Assembly: GCF_030219325.1 (NCBI RefSeq)
Contig: NZ_CP126625.1
Coordinates: 3,522,857 to 3,586,856 of the forward strand
Reading direction: 5' to 3'
Length of the DNA stretch: 64,000 nt
Source of the DNA: Geothrix sp.
GTDB lineage: Bacteria; Acidobacteriota; Holophagae; Holophagales; Holophagaceae
The notes below the pieces were generated by a model, which was not told the DNA's origin, did not search any database, and saw only the letters and a program-made list of their open reading frames with translations. Below are positions 9,583-18,046 of the stretch, one piece after another; the stretch's first letter is position 1, and each line of letters begins with the position of its first letter. Both the position numbers and the translations under genes were made by a program.

Positions 9583-9957
9583 CTAAATTCCCCGCACTGC
9601 CTGGAGGGCCCATGTGCCCAGCAGCAGCGCCCAGACGGACAGGCGCAGGACCCGTGAATCCGGGAGCCCGGGGTAGGGATCGCCCCGCCACGCCCGGCGG
9701 AGGTCCCAGACCGCAAGAAGCGGCAGCAGCGCGGCTGCGCCCGCAGCGACCGGATGCCAGTGGAAGGCCCCGGCCCAGTCCCATCGGCCCAGGGCCAGGA
9801 CGCAGCGGGTCAGACCGCAGGTGGCGCAGGCGAACCCCGTCAGGCGCTTGAAGGCGCAGCCCGGGAGCAGGGCCGACACGGGCTGCAGGAACCCCGAGGC
9901 CCAGGTTCCTAGGGCCGCCAGCAGGGCACCCAGCGCCACCCAGGGGACGCGCCTCAT
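9583..9957 (-). CDS. DUF2752 small membrane protein
   Basis: A 124-residue protein with three hydrophobic helices. It has the DUF2752 signature: a CAFKRLTGFACATCGLTRCV block with three spaced cysteines near residue 35, then GRWDWAGAFHWHPVA. The cysteine pattern is conserved in the family but no biochemical role is established. The ATG at 9957 overlaps the stop of the upstream membrane gene (ATGA), so translation is likely coupled. It is the last of three co-directional overlapping genes (10637-11320, 9954-10637 and this one). Confidence 0.8.
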   Translation of the reverse strand: MRRVPWVALGALLAALGTWASGFLQPVSALLPGCAFKRLTGFACATCGLTRCVLALGRWDWAGAFHWHPVAAGAAALLPLLAVWDLRRAWRGDPYPGLPDSRVLRLSVWALLLGTWALQAVRGI

Positions 9958-10637
9958 GCGGCCATCCGGAGCATGAGCAGCATCAGGATGGAGAGCCCCA
10001 GGGCGAAACAGCCCAGCAGGACCAGGTGAACCACCGTGGCCGCCACGCCCCGCCAAGGCTCACAGCCGTGCCGGGCCGCCAGGGCGAATCCCCGGAACAG
10101 CCAGAGGTAGCCGTCCACCACCAGGAGGGGCAGCGCCAAGAGCGGCCCCAGGATGGGCAGGAAGCCCGCCAGCCCCAGCAGGGTCCCCAGGGCCGTGATG
10201 CGAAGCGCCTCGGCTTCGGCGAGGAGGCTGGTCCGGAAGCCACGCTTCTGCTTCAGGCCACCCAGCAGCCAGAGGCCCGTGTGGTCCCAGACCGCGTGGT
10301 GGAGCCAGGTTCCCAGCACCCCGATGGGCACGACCAGCAGCAGCCAGGGCCAGACCTGGCCGAAGGTCGGCGGGACGGGCAGGGTCCGCAGGAAGGCTTG
10401 GAGGTTCTCCGGGTCCAGCCCGAACCAGTCGAACACTCCGGGCGGGAGCGCCCCCTGGCGGAGCGAGGCGTAGGCCTGGAGGGATCGCACCGCCGTCAGG
10501 GCCGAGTTCACGAGGGCCAGCGGCACCCAGACCAGCGCCATGTCCCGGACGGCCCTGCCCAGGGGGGGCGGCGGCCACTGGAACGCGGTGCCGGGGTGCC
10601 GCAGGGCCCGGAAGGAGGTCACGAAGGGGAGGACCAT
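9954..10637 (-). CDS. YIP1-like multi-pass membrane protein
   Basis: A 227-residue protein with about five hydrophobic segments. The layout resembles bacterial Yip1-domain proteins: a basic N-terminal stretch ending ALRHPGTAFQWPPPP, a loop with a conserved Trp/His (WLHHAVWDHTGLWLLGG), and a helical C-terminus. No catalytic motif is visible and the function is unknown. The ATG at 10637 overlaps the previous stop as ATGA; an in-frame GTG lies one codon earlier. It overlaps the DUF2752 gene by four bases, so all three genes look like one operon. Confidence 0.65.
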   Translation of the reverse strand: MVLPFVTSFRALRHPGTAFQWPPPPLGRAVRDMALVWVPLALVNSALTAVRSLQAYASLRQGALPPGVFDWFGLDPENLQAFLRTLPVPPTFGQVWPWLLLVVPIGVLGTWLHHAVWDHTGLWLLGGLKQKRGFRTSLLAEAEALRITALGTLLGLAGFLPILGPLLALPLLVVDGYLWLFRGFALAARHGCEPWRGVAATVVHLVLLGCFALGLSILMLLMLRMAA

Positions 10638-11320
10638 CACCGGCCCAGGAAGATCGCTTCGAATTCGCGCAAGGCGATCGGGTCCCCATCCCGCTTCAGG
10701 GGACCCTGGAAATCCCTGGGGCTCAGGTCGGCGAATTCCCCGAAAGTGGCCACGTTCCCGTTGATGTAGGCGATGAATTCATCCTGGCGGCCCCGGATGT
10801 AGGGACGGAAGGGGCGGGACATGACGCCGAGTACCGCCGAATCCAGGGCCGTCCAGGTGCGGAGGTGGCTTTCGAAGCCGGTCCTGCCCTCCCAGTAGCG
10901 GTACGAGGTGAGCATCTTGGCACCCACCGAAAAAGGCACCACGGGCAGGCGGCCCTTCTCGGCCCGCCCCTCCACCAGGTAGACCCGGTGGCCGGGACGC
11001 TGGTACACCAGCCGCAGCCTCCCCCGGAGGCCCCGCGTATCGTCGATGCTCCAGGCACCGTCCGGATGGACAAAGGCGTAAAAACCCGGCACGAACTGAC
11101 AGTGCCGCCACATGGCCGCGCCCAGTACCGGATGATCGAAGAGCTTCTCCATGGTGGCCACGCGCACGTGCTTCGGCTGGGTCCGGGTTTCGAACACGAA
11201 ATCGGCCCGCTTCACGATGTCCAGGGCCTCAGCCCGGGCCGCCGGCGGCAGCTGGTCCAGGAAGTCGGGAGTCTGGGCCTGAACAACAACGGCCAGGAGG
11301 ATCCAATACAGGGCTTTCAT
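10637..11320 (-). CDS. Secreted protein of unknown function
   Basis: A 227-residue protein with a short signal peptide (MKALYWILLAVVVQAQ). The mature region is rich in aromatic residues and predicted beta structure, for example WRHCQFVPGFYAFVHPDG and RLRLVYQRPGHRVYLVEG. I recognise no family. It is probably periplasmic. The sequence ends with an acidic/aromatic tail, ALREFEAIFLGR. It starts the three-gene operon that continues into the Yip1-like and DUF2752 membrane genes. It is divergent from the HEAT-repeat gene, leaving about 70 bases for both promoters. Confidence 0.65.
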   Translation of the reverse strand: MKALYWILLAVVVQAQTPDFLDQLPPAARAEALDIVKRADFVFETRTQPKHVRVATMEKLFDHPVLGAAMWRHCQFVPGFYAFVHPDGAWSIDDTRGLRGRLRLVYQRPGHRVYLVEGRAEKGRLPVVPFSVGAKMLTSYRYWEGRTGFESHLRTWTALDSAVLGVMSRPFRPYIRGRQDEFIAYINGNVATFGEFADLSPRDFQGPLKRDGDPIALREFEAIFLGR

Positions 11321-11393
11321 GGAAAAACGCTAACACTTCCCCGCCGAAATGGTGGTTCTTCACCCGGGGGCACTCCAAGCCGATGGGATCAGG

Positions 11394-14069
11394 ATGGCCA
11401 CCCCCCTCCGCCACATGCCCATGACCCCGCTGGACGAACTCCGCGCCTGGCTGGGCAGCCCCATGGAGACGGATGCCGGTGCCCAGGTCCGCCTCAGCCA
11501 GTTGCTGCAGCAACTCCGCCAGCTCGCCCTTCCCGAACTCGGAAACCGCCTGGTCAAGCCCTCCACTCCGCCGTCCTTGAAGCGCTTCCTGTTCGGACTC
11601 ACGGCGAAATTCGACTGGCCGGAGTGGGTACCCTGGCTGCACCAGGTCCTGCAGCACGAGCCAGACCTGGGCGTCTTCGACGAAGGCTGCGCCGCCCTGG
11701 GCCGCCTGGAGCTCCGCTCCGCGCGGGAGGCCCTCCAGAAACTGGAGGCCCAGCGCACCGATCCCGATCGCCAGCTGATCCTGCGCCGGGAACTCGGCGC
11801 TGCGGATCCCCAGCAGCCCCTCTCCTTCTACCTGGGCCGGCTCCTCGAAGGCGAGGCGAATCCCCGCCTGGCCCACCAGGGTGCCCGGGGGCTGGCCATG
11901 GTGGCCGAACCCAGGGATCTTCCCGCCCTCTGGGAGGCCATGCCTGGGGCCGACCCCCTCGCCTTCCGCCTCCTGCTCCGGGCCGTGACCGAGCTTCCCG
12001 GAGGTCCTCAGGGGGCCCTGCTGCTGGGGTTGTTCCAGGAGACCCTGCAGATCCTGGAGGATCTCGAAGGTCTGGACACCCTCACGCAGCAGGTCCAGGT
12101 CGGGGCGCGCACCGCGGCCAGGTCGGTCCTGGTCGCGGCCCTGGCGGCCCGCATGGGCGGACAGCACCCGGGCGTCATCCGCACCCTGCAGGAGGCCCTT
12201 GATGCCGGGGAGGAGGGCCATCCCATCCCACAGGTGGAACAGCTGCGGGAACAGGCCAAGGGCCCTTACGAGCGCTTCGTCACGGACTCCCTGATCATCC
12301 TGCTGGAAGGCAAGGTGGCCCGATTCAGCGCCATGGTGACCGAGGCCCAGGACCTGGCCGCCAGGCAGCAGGCCTCCCTGGGCATCACGCTGAACCTGGT
12401 CTGCGAGGCGCTGGTCCATCAGGTGGTGACCATGGGGACCCTCGCCAACGCCCAGGCCGTCCCCGTCCTACAGGAGGCCTTCGACCGCTTTTCGAACAGC
12501 GAGGGTCTGGACCACGCGTTCTGCCGCCTGGTGCCCGCCACGGACGAGGCCGCCCTGGGGCGGGTCCTGGCTGTCACGGATCCGAAGCGCCGCCTGGCCT
12601 GTCTGGACGTGCTCGGCGCCCGCGAGGAGGACGCCCTGATGGCTTTCTTCATGCGGGCCATGCAGGATGGCATCGTCGAAGTCGGGCACCGGGCCATGCA
12701 TCACCTCGGGAAGCTGCCCTCGAGCTTTCCCGCGGTCATGAGCCTCTTCGAGTCCGGCCAGCCCGAGCAGGTCCGCACCGCCCTCCGCATCTTCACCGTC
12801 AACGGCACCCAGGCCGCGGCGGAACCCTTGATGGCCTTCCTGCGGACCGATGTCCGCGATGACCTCGTCCTCGAGGCGGTGGAGGCCCTGGGTGCCACCC
12901 ATTGTCCCAGCGCCAGCACCGTCCTGCTGGACCTCCTCCACGATGGGAAACCGGCCCGCCTCCAGGAGGCCCTGGTGGAGGCCCTGGCGGGGCTCGCGAC
13001 GCCCGAAGCGGGGTTGGGGCTCCTGGCCAAGTCCGCCCATCTCAAGCTGTCCCAGGTGCTCATCCGGGCCCTGGAAGGACTGCTCGCGGCCTTCCCGGGG
13101 TTCGAACGCCCCCTCCCCATGGAGTGCCTGCCGTCCCTGGAGCAGCTCATCACCCGCTGTTGCGATGACCGCGAGGGCGAGGGACAGCGGCTCCGGGCCA
13201 TCCTCGCCACGCAGCATCTCTACTGCTTCGACCAGGGTCTCTACTCCCGCCTGAAGGACACCTTCTCCGATTTCCTCTTCGACCTGCGGACCAAGGGCGA
13301 CTGGGACCGCGACACCAACGACCGGGTCGCGGCCATCGTGAAGGAGCTCGGGCGGCGCAGCGCCAGCCTCGGCCACATCGCGGGCAGCGAAGAGAAGGTG
13401 CGCGCCATGGTGAATGGCCTCCCTCCCCAGGGTCCCGGCCGGGGCACCTCGCTGTTGGCTCTGCGCGAGGCCCTCCAGGATCCCGAGTTCATCCTCCGGA
13501 CCGAGCTGGCCGGGGAGCTGGCCGCCTTCGTCATCCGGGAGATCGCCCGCACGGATCAGGATTGGCGTGAGCTGGCCCGGCTCTGCGAGATCGGGGGGCT
13601 CACCCGGCAGCTCGACCTCGTGGAACCCCTCAAGGACATCTTCAAGGGAGCTTCCGGCCTCGGGTTGCGCAGCGCTGCCAAGGAAGCACTCCTGGCCCTG
13701 GGACTGAACGAGGCCGACATCACCCGGCGGGCCCCCATCACCACGATCCTCCTGCTGGAGCCCAGTGCCTTCTTCCGGAAGCGGCTGATGGCGGCGCTCG
13801 GATCGAAGTGGGAGGTCCGGGAGGTGGGAAGCCGCACCGAAGCCGCGCCCCTGCTCTCCGAGCGCCCCGTCGACCTGCTCATCTCCGAGCAGGCCGATGC
13901 CATGGGGGACCTCCGCCCGTGGCTGAAGATGCAGGTCGAGATGCGACGATGCCGGCAGGTCCTCCTGTCCACGGCGGCCCGGGACACCAGCCCCGGCGAG
14001 CCCTGGCTCATGGGTACGCTCTACAAGCCCTATGCACCCGAGGCGCTTCTGAAGGCGCTGGAGCCCTGA
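11394..14069 (+). CDS. HEAT-repeat protein with C-terminal degenerate receiver domain
   Basis: An 891-residue cytoplasmic protein with no signal peptide. Residues 20 to about 770 are helical repeats of HEAT/armadillo type (for example AAEPLMAFLRTDVRDDLVLE and GLGLLAKSAHLKLSQVLIRA). The last 110 residues form a response-regulator-like fold: TTILLLEPSAFFRKRLMAAL, then VDLLISEQ, VLLSTA and LYKPY. The Lys of the KP motif remains, but the usual phospho-acceptor Asp aligns with Glu (ISEQ), so it may be locked or phospho-independent. I chose ATG 11394; 11349, 11415 and 11421 are alternatives. Its role is unknown; a signalling scaffold is plausible. Confidence 0.72.
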   Translation: MATPLRHMPMTPLDELRAWLGSPMETDAGAQVRLSQLLQQLRQLALPELGNRLVKPSTPPSLKRFLFGLTAKFDWPEWVPWLHQVLQHEPDLGVFDEGCAALGRLELRSAREALQKLEAQRTDPDRQLILRRELGAADPQQPLSFYLGRLLEGEANPRLAHQGARGLAMVAEPRDLPALWEAMPGADPLAFRLLLRAVTELPGGPQGALLLGLFQETLQILEDLEGLDTLTQQVQVGARTAARSVLVAALAARMGGQHPGVIRTLQEALDAGEEGHPIPQVEQLREQAKGPYERFVTDSLIILLEGKVARFSAMVTEAQDLAARQQASLGITLNLVCEALVHQVVTMGTLANAQAVPVLQEAFDRFSNSEGLDHAFCRLVPATDEAALGRVLAVTDPKRRLACLDVLGAREEDALMAFFMRAMQDGIVEVGHRAMHHLGKLPSSFPAVMSLFESGQPEQVRTALRIFTVNGTQAAAEPLMAFLRTDVRDDLVLEAVEALGATHCPSASTVLLDLLHDGKPARLQEALVEALAGLATPEAGLGLLAKSAHLKLSQVLIRALEGLLAAFPGFERPLPMECLPSLEQLITRCCDDREGEGQRLRAILATQHLYCFDQGLYSRLKDTFSDFLFDLRTKGDWDRDTNDRVAAIVKELGRRSASLGHIAGSEEKVRAMVNGLPPQGPGRGTSLLALREALQDPEFILRTELAGELAAFVIREIARTDQDWRELARLCEIGGLTRQLDLVEPLKDIFKGASGLGLRSAAKEALLALGLNEADITRRAPITTILLLEPSAFFRKRLMAALGSKWEVREVGSRTEAAPLLSERPVDLLISEQADAMGDLRPWLKMQVEMRRCRQVLLSTAARDTSPGEPWLMGTLYKPYAPEALLKALEP

Positions 14070-14105
14070 TCGAGCGGATATGCTTTCCCCAGATCCGAGG
14101 CCCTC

Positions 14106-15575
14106 ATGCACGTCCTGTCTCCATGGTTCCGAACCCCGGCCGCGCTGCTCTGCGCGCTGCCGGTCCTGGCCCAGGCCCCGGACGGCGACCTGGCGGAGCG
14201 GTTGTACCGAAGTGGTGAAAGGGCTTACGCATCAAAGGCCTACAAGGAGGCTCTCGACACCTGGGGCCAGCTGCTCCAGACCAGCCCGCAGAGTGAGTTC
14301 GCTCCGAAGGTCCTGCTCCGGCTCGCCCAGCACCAGGTGGACGTCGAGCGGAAGCCCGAGGCGGCCATGCCCCACCTGGATCGCCTCCGCAGCGAATACA
14401 TCAAGTCCCCTGAAGCCGCCGACGGGCTGCTCCTGAGGGGCATCCTGCAGGGGCGGCAGGCCCGCCGCCCCGCGGAACTGAAAGATGCCATGGCGGACTT
14501 CAACCGCGTCCTTGACCTCTTCCCCGACGCCGGGGCCTGCGCCGAGGCCCGCCTCCAGCTGGGCCGGGCCTGGCGGGACCAGGGCCAGTGGGGCAGGGCC
14601 CTCCAGCACTTCGTGGAGGCCTTCCGTCTCCACGCCGGCTCAGCGGTGGCTCCCCGGGCCATGCTCGAGGCCGCCGGCACGATGGACCTTTCCGGCGACC
14701 TCCCCGGCTGCCTCAGGATGTTGCAGCAACTGAGGACCGAGCACCCCCAGACCCCCGAGGCGCAGGAGGCCGCCTGGCGGACCAGCGCCCTGGTGAAACA
14801 CCGCCTCCAGAAGCCCCCGCTCCGCAGCGAAGGGCCCTGGCCCGCGGGCCGGGCGAAGTGGTTGAAGACCCCGACCCTGCTGGCCCTCGCGCCGGACGGG
14901 GAGCTGCTCATCTTCCAGCATGACCTCGACCGGGTCTTCCGCCTGCACGGCGCCGAGCTGGTGCCCCAGGGACCTCCGGCGCCCGGCACCCGGGTCCTGT
15001 GTTCTGGCCCCGGGGGAGCGCTCTGGCAGCTGTCCAAGAACGCCCTGGTCCGGGAGGAGGGCGGCCCCGCCCAGCCCCTGGGCACCCTGGCCGCCATCTC
15101 GGGCGCGGCCCTGGACCGTTGGGGCAACCTCTGGGTGGCGGATGCCAAGACCCCCGCCCTGACCCTGTTCACGCCGGAGGGGGGTTCGCGCACCATGGCC
15201 TCTCCGACCGCAGGCGCCCTCGCGCCGCTCCCCACGGGCGGTCTGGTCATTTCGGCCGATGCAGACCGGAAGCTGCTCTTCCTCGACGCCGATGGCCAGC
15301 CGCGCATCGTCGTCCCCTACGGCAAGGATCTGCCCGCGCCCTTCAAGGCGGTGACGGCCCTGGCCACGGACGGTGTCGGACACGTCGCCGCCCTGGTGGA
15401 TGGCGGTGAATTCGGAGAGGGGGTGGTGATCTTCGGCCCCGATGGCGCCGTGCTGCGATACGCCACCTTCAAGGCCCTGGGCATCAGCGGCCGCATCACC
15501 TCCCTGGTCATGGACCGCTCGGGCGGCCTGATCCTGTGCGACCGCCGCAATGACCTGCTGATCCGGTTGAACTGA
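14106..15575 (+). CDS. Secreted TPR protein with C-terminal beta-propeller
   Basis: A 489-residue exported protein. After a signal peptide ending near VLAQA come TPR-like helical pairs: LYRSGERAYASKAYKEALDT, LRLAQHQVDVERKPEAAMPH and ARLQLGRAWRDQGQWGRALQ. From about residue 250 an NHL/SMP-30-like propeller begins, with LDRWGNLWVADAKTPALTLF and SLVMDRSGGLILCDRRNDLL as blade-like units. No enzyme motif is visible. GAGG lies five bases before the ATG. The next gene starts one base after the stop. This gene, the PEGA protein and the small TM protein look like one operon. Confidence 0.75.
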   Translation: MHVLSPWFRTPAALLCALPVLAQAPDGDLAERLYRSGERAYASKAYKEALDTWGQLLQTSPQSEFAPKVLLRLAQHQVDVERKPEAAMPHLDRLRSEYIKSPEAADGLLLRGILQGRQARRPAELKDAMADFNRVLDLFPDAGACAEARLQLGRAWRDQGQWGRALQHFVEAFRLHAGSAVAPRAMLEAAGTMDLSGDLPGCLRMLQQLRTEHPQTPEAQEAAWRTSALVKHRLQKPPLRSEGPWPAGRAKWLKTPTLLALAPDGELLIFQHDLDRVFRLHGAELVPQGPPAPGTRVLCSGPGGALWQLSKNALVREEGGPAQPLGTLAAISGAALDRWGNLWVADAKTPALTLFTPEGGSRTMASPTAGALAPLPTGGLVISADADRKLLFLDADGQPRIVVPYGKDLPAPFKAVTALATDGVGHVAALVDGGEFGEGVVIFGPDGAVLRYATFKALGISGRITSLVMDRSGGLILCDRRNDLLIRLN

Positions 15576-15576
15576 C

Positions 15577-17604
15577 ATGCGATTCCGACTCCTCCTGTGC
15601 ATCCCCCTGCTCTGCGGCCTGCTGTCGGCCCAGGACGCCGCCCTCAAGGACACGTTCCTGCAGGCCAAGGCCCTCTGGGCCACCCAGGGGGACCGGGAGG
15701 CCGCAACCGCGCGCTTCGACACGGTCGTGGCCGCCCTCGCCCCGAAGGCCGCCGGGCTGGAACCCGAGTGGAACCAGGTGCTGTGCGAAAGCTACAACTG
15801 GCTGGCCGTCCTGGATGATCGCAGCCCCCAGAACAAGGCCCGGGCCCAGGTGCGGCTCCAGGCCCTGATGGATCTCAATCCCGATTTCGAGCTGGACCGG
15901 ACCCTGACCTCCCAGCGCCTCACGGCCCTGTTCGAGCGGATGAAGGGCGAGAAGTTCGCCCTGGTCAAGCTGAGCTACCTGCCCGAGGGGGGCCGCTTGA
16001 CCATCGATGGCCACCCCACGGCCCCCCTGCCGAGGAAGTTCCTCCCCTTCGGAGCCCACAGGCTCAGCTACGCGCGACCCGGCTACGCCACCGCCGAACT
16101 CCCCCTGGAACTCGTTCCCCATGACGCGAAGGCCGCCGACTTCAAGCTGACCCGGACCGCCTCCACCATCACGCTCTACGTCCAACCGAGCGACGTGGAG
16201 GTCCTGCTGGACGGACAGAGCCTCGGCTATGCCATCGGCAAGGCCGGTCCGGATGCCGCCGCCGTCGCCATCCCCCTGGGGCTGCGCCCGGAAGAGCTCT
16301 CCTCCGCCTTCGTCATCCCCGAGCTCCGCCCCGGCAAGCATCGCCTCGAGCTGCGCGCGCCCTGCCTCCGGACCAGGGTCCTCGAGCTCGGCGCGGACCT
16401 GGCGACGCCTGCGGCCGACCACACCCTTGAACCCATCCGCCTGGAACCCTCCCGCGGCTCCCTGTCCGTTTCCTCCCCCTGGCCTGGAGGCGAGCTGTTC
16501 CTCTCAGGCCAGAGCCGGGGACTCCTGCCCCTCGCGAACCTCCCCGTGTGCACCGGGACCTACGACCTGCTGGTGCGATTCCCGACCGGCGGCTATTCCC
16601 AGCGCCTCGTCGTGGAGGACGGCAAGACCGTGAGCCTGGAGGCCCGTCCGAAACCCCGCCTGGCCTTTGCCGGGCTGGAAGGCGGGGACTTCACGGGGCG
16701 CACCCGATTCCTGGCGCAGCTCGAAGCCCTCGGAGATCGGCTGCAGCAGGTGGCCTTCGTGCCCGCCCGCCCGGACGAGCCTCCGGCCGATGCCCTGGCC
16801 CGACTGAAGGCCTCGCGGGAAGCGGAGCTGATCCTGCTGGCCAAGCCGGTTCCCGACAAGGTGATCCACCGGGTCGAGCTGGTGATCGCCACCCTCGATG
16901 GGGAGGAGGAGCACCTCCTGGTGAAGCCCCTGGAGCAGGACCCGCTGGCCTCCTTGGCCACGCGACTGAATGCGGTCCCGAGCCTCCAGCGACCCAGCCT
17001 GGGCGCCACGCTCCTGGATGTCCCGGGCGAGCCTGGTCCGTGGGTGCTGGCCGCCACCGAACCGGCTCTGAAGGCCGGCCTGCAGGTCGGCAAGGCCATC
17101 CTGCAGGCCCAGGGGAAGCCGGTCGCCACCGTCCAGGAGCTCCGTCCGCTGCTGGAAGCCGCCAAGGGCACCCTCCCCCTGAGCCAGGATGCCCCCCCGT
17201 TGACCCTGCCCCTGCAATTGGAGGCGCTGGAGGTCCGCCTGGGCGCGCCGGAGCTCTGCTACCCGGCCGTACTCGCGCAGCTGCGGCTGCTCTACGCAGG
17301 CGCCAAGGGGGACGAGGCCAACCTCATCAAGCTCAACCTGGCCCTCGTCCTGATGCAGTTCAGGAAATACGACAAGGCCATCGAGCTCCTGCGGGACGCA
17401 CGCCTGAGCACGGTCCGGGGCGTCAGCCAGGGCACCCTCGACTATCACACGGGCCTGTGCTTCCTCCACCTGGGCACCAGCTACCAGTCGGAAGCGGGTC
17501 AGGCATTCCGCCAGGCACTGAAGTATCCTCAGTCAACCCTTCTCGGTCCCGATGGTCCCCTGGTCGCCCCCCTGGCAAGACAGGCCCTCGAAGATCTGAA
17601 GTGA
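15577..17604 (+). CDS. Secreted PEGA-domain protein with TPR ends
   Basis: A 675-residue exported protein with a signal peptide (MRFRLLLCIPLLCGLLSAQ). An N-terminal helical region is followed by PEGA-like beta units: GRLTIDGHPTAPLPRKF and later GELFLSGQSRGLLPLANLPV. A short segment near AGLQVGKAILQAQGKPVAT has the look of a PDZ core. The last 120 residues return to TPR pairs (NLALVLMQFRKYDKAIELLR). PEGA domains are common in surface or envelope-associated proteins. The function is unknown. It is translationally coupled to the upstream TPR/propeller gene. Confidence 0.7.
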   Translation: MRFRLLLCIPLLCGLLSAQDAALKDTFLQAKALWATQGDREAATARFDTVVAALAPKAAGLEPEWNQVLCESYNWLAVLDDRSPQNKARAQVRLQALMDLNPDFELDRTLTSQRLTALFERMKGEKFALVKLSYLPEGGRLTIDGHPTAPLPRKFLPFGAHRLSYARPGYATAELPLELVPHDAKAADFKLTRTASTITLYVQPSDVEVLLDGQSLGYAIGKAGPDAAAVAIPLGLRPEELSSAFVIPELRPGKHRLELRAPCLRTRVLELGADLATPAADHTLEPIRLEPSRGSLSVSSPWPGGELFLSGQSRGLLPLANLPVCTGTYDLLVRFPTGGYSQRLVVEDGKTVSLEARPKPRLAFAGLEGGDFTGRTRFLAQLEALGDRLQQVAFVPARPDEPPADALARLKASREAELILLAKPVPDKVIHRVELVIATLDGEEEHLLVKPLEQDPLASLATRLNAVPSLQRPSLGATLLDVPGEPGPWVLAATEPALKAGLQVGKAILQAQGKPVATVQELRPLLEAAKGTLPLSQDAPPLTLPLQLEALEVRLGAPELCYPAVLAQLRLLYAGAKGDEANLIKLNLALVLMQFRKYDKAIELLRDARLSTVRGVSQGTLDYHTGLCFLHLGTSYQSEAGQAFRQALKYPQSTLLGPDGPLVAPLARQALEDLK

Positions 17605-17617
17605 GTGGGAGGAATCC

Positions 17618-18007
17618 ATGCAAGAGCAGCGCGGTGAAGGCAAGATCGGATGCATCGTCTCCATGCTCGTGCTCGGCCTGATCATCGCCGTGGCCATCAA
17701 GGCGGTCCCGATCTACTACGGCAACAGCGAGCTGGTCGATGCCTGCGACTTCATCGCCAGCGGAGGCAGCAAGAAGCCCATCGAGACCCTGGAGCGCGAG
17801 GTCAAGGAGAAGGCCCGCGAGCTGAACGTGATTGAGGCACTGACCGACAAGGGCGCCATCCGCATCACCAAGACCTCGGGCGGAGATGCCGGGACCTGCA
17901 CCATCGTCCTTCGCTACAAGCGCACCATCGACTTCTACGGCGTCTACAAGTTCACCCTGGTGACCGACAAGCGCATCTCCAAGCCCATCTTCGAGAACAT
18001 CAGCTAG
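17618..18007 (+). CDS. Single-pass membrane protein, DUF4845-like
   Basis: A 129-residue protein with a short polar start, one transmembrane helix (IGCIVSMLVLGLIIAVAIKA, about residues 10-29), then an alpha-beta domain facing the periplasm. The layout, including AIKAVPIYYGN just after the helix and a final beta hairpin, resembles DUF4845 proteins. Biochemical role unknown. GGGAGG is five bases upstream of the ATG and the previous stop is only 13 bases away, placing it in the operon with the two TPR/PEGA genes. Confidence 0.65.
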   Translation: MQEQRGEGKIGCIVSMLVLGLIIAVAIKAVPIYYGNSELVDACDFIASGGSKKPIETLEREVKEKARELNVIEALTDKGAIRITKTSGGDAGTCTIVLRYKRTIDFYGVYKFTLVTDKRISKPIFENIS

Positions 18008-18046
18008 GGTCTTGCGGTCCGGAACGCCTCGCGGCACCCTGCCCAC

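Noticed and set aside
11229-14111. Long minus-strand frames opposite the HEAT-repeat gene
   Set aside because: They are Gly/Glu-rich shadows in a GC-rich sequence; the plus-strand gene has real repeat structure and a receiver-like domain.
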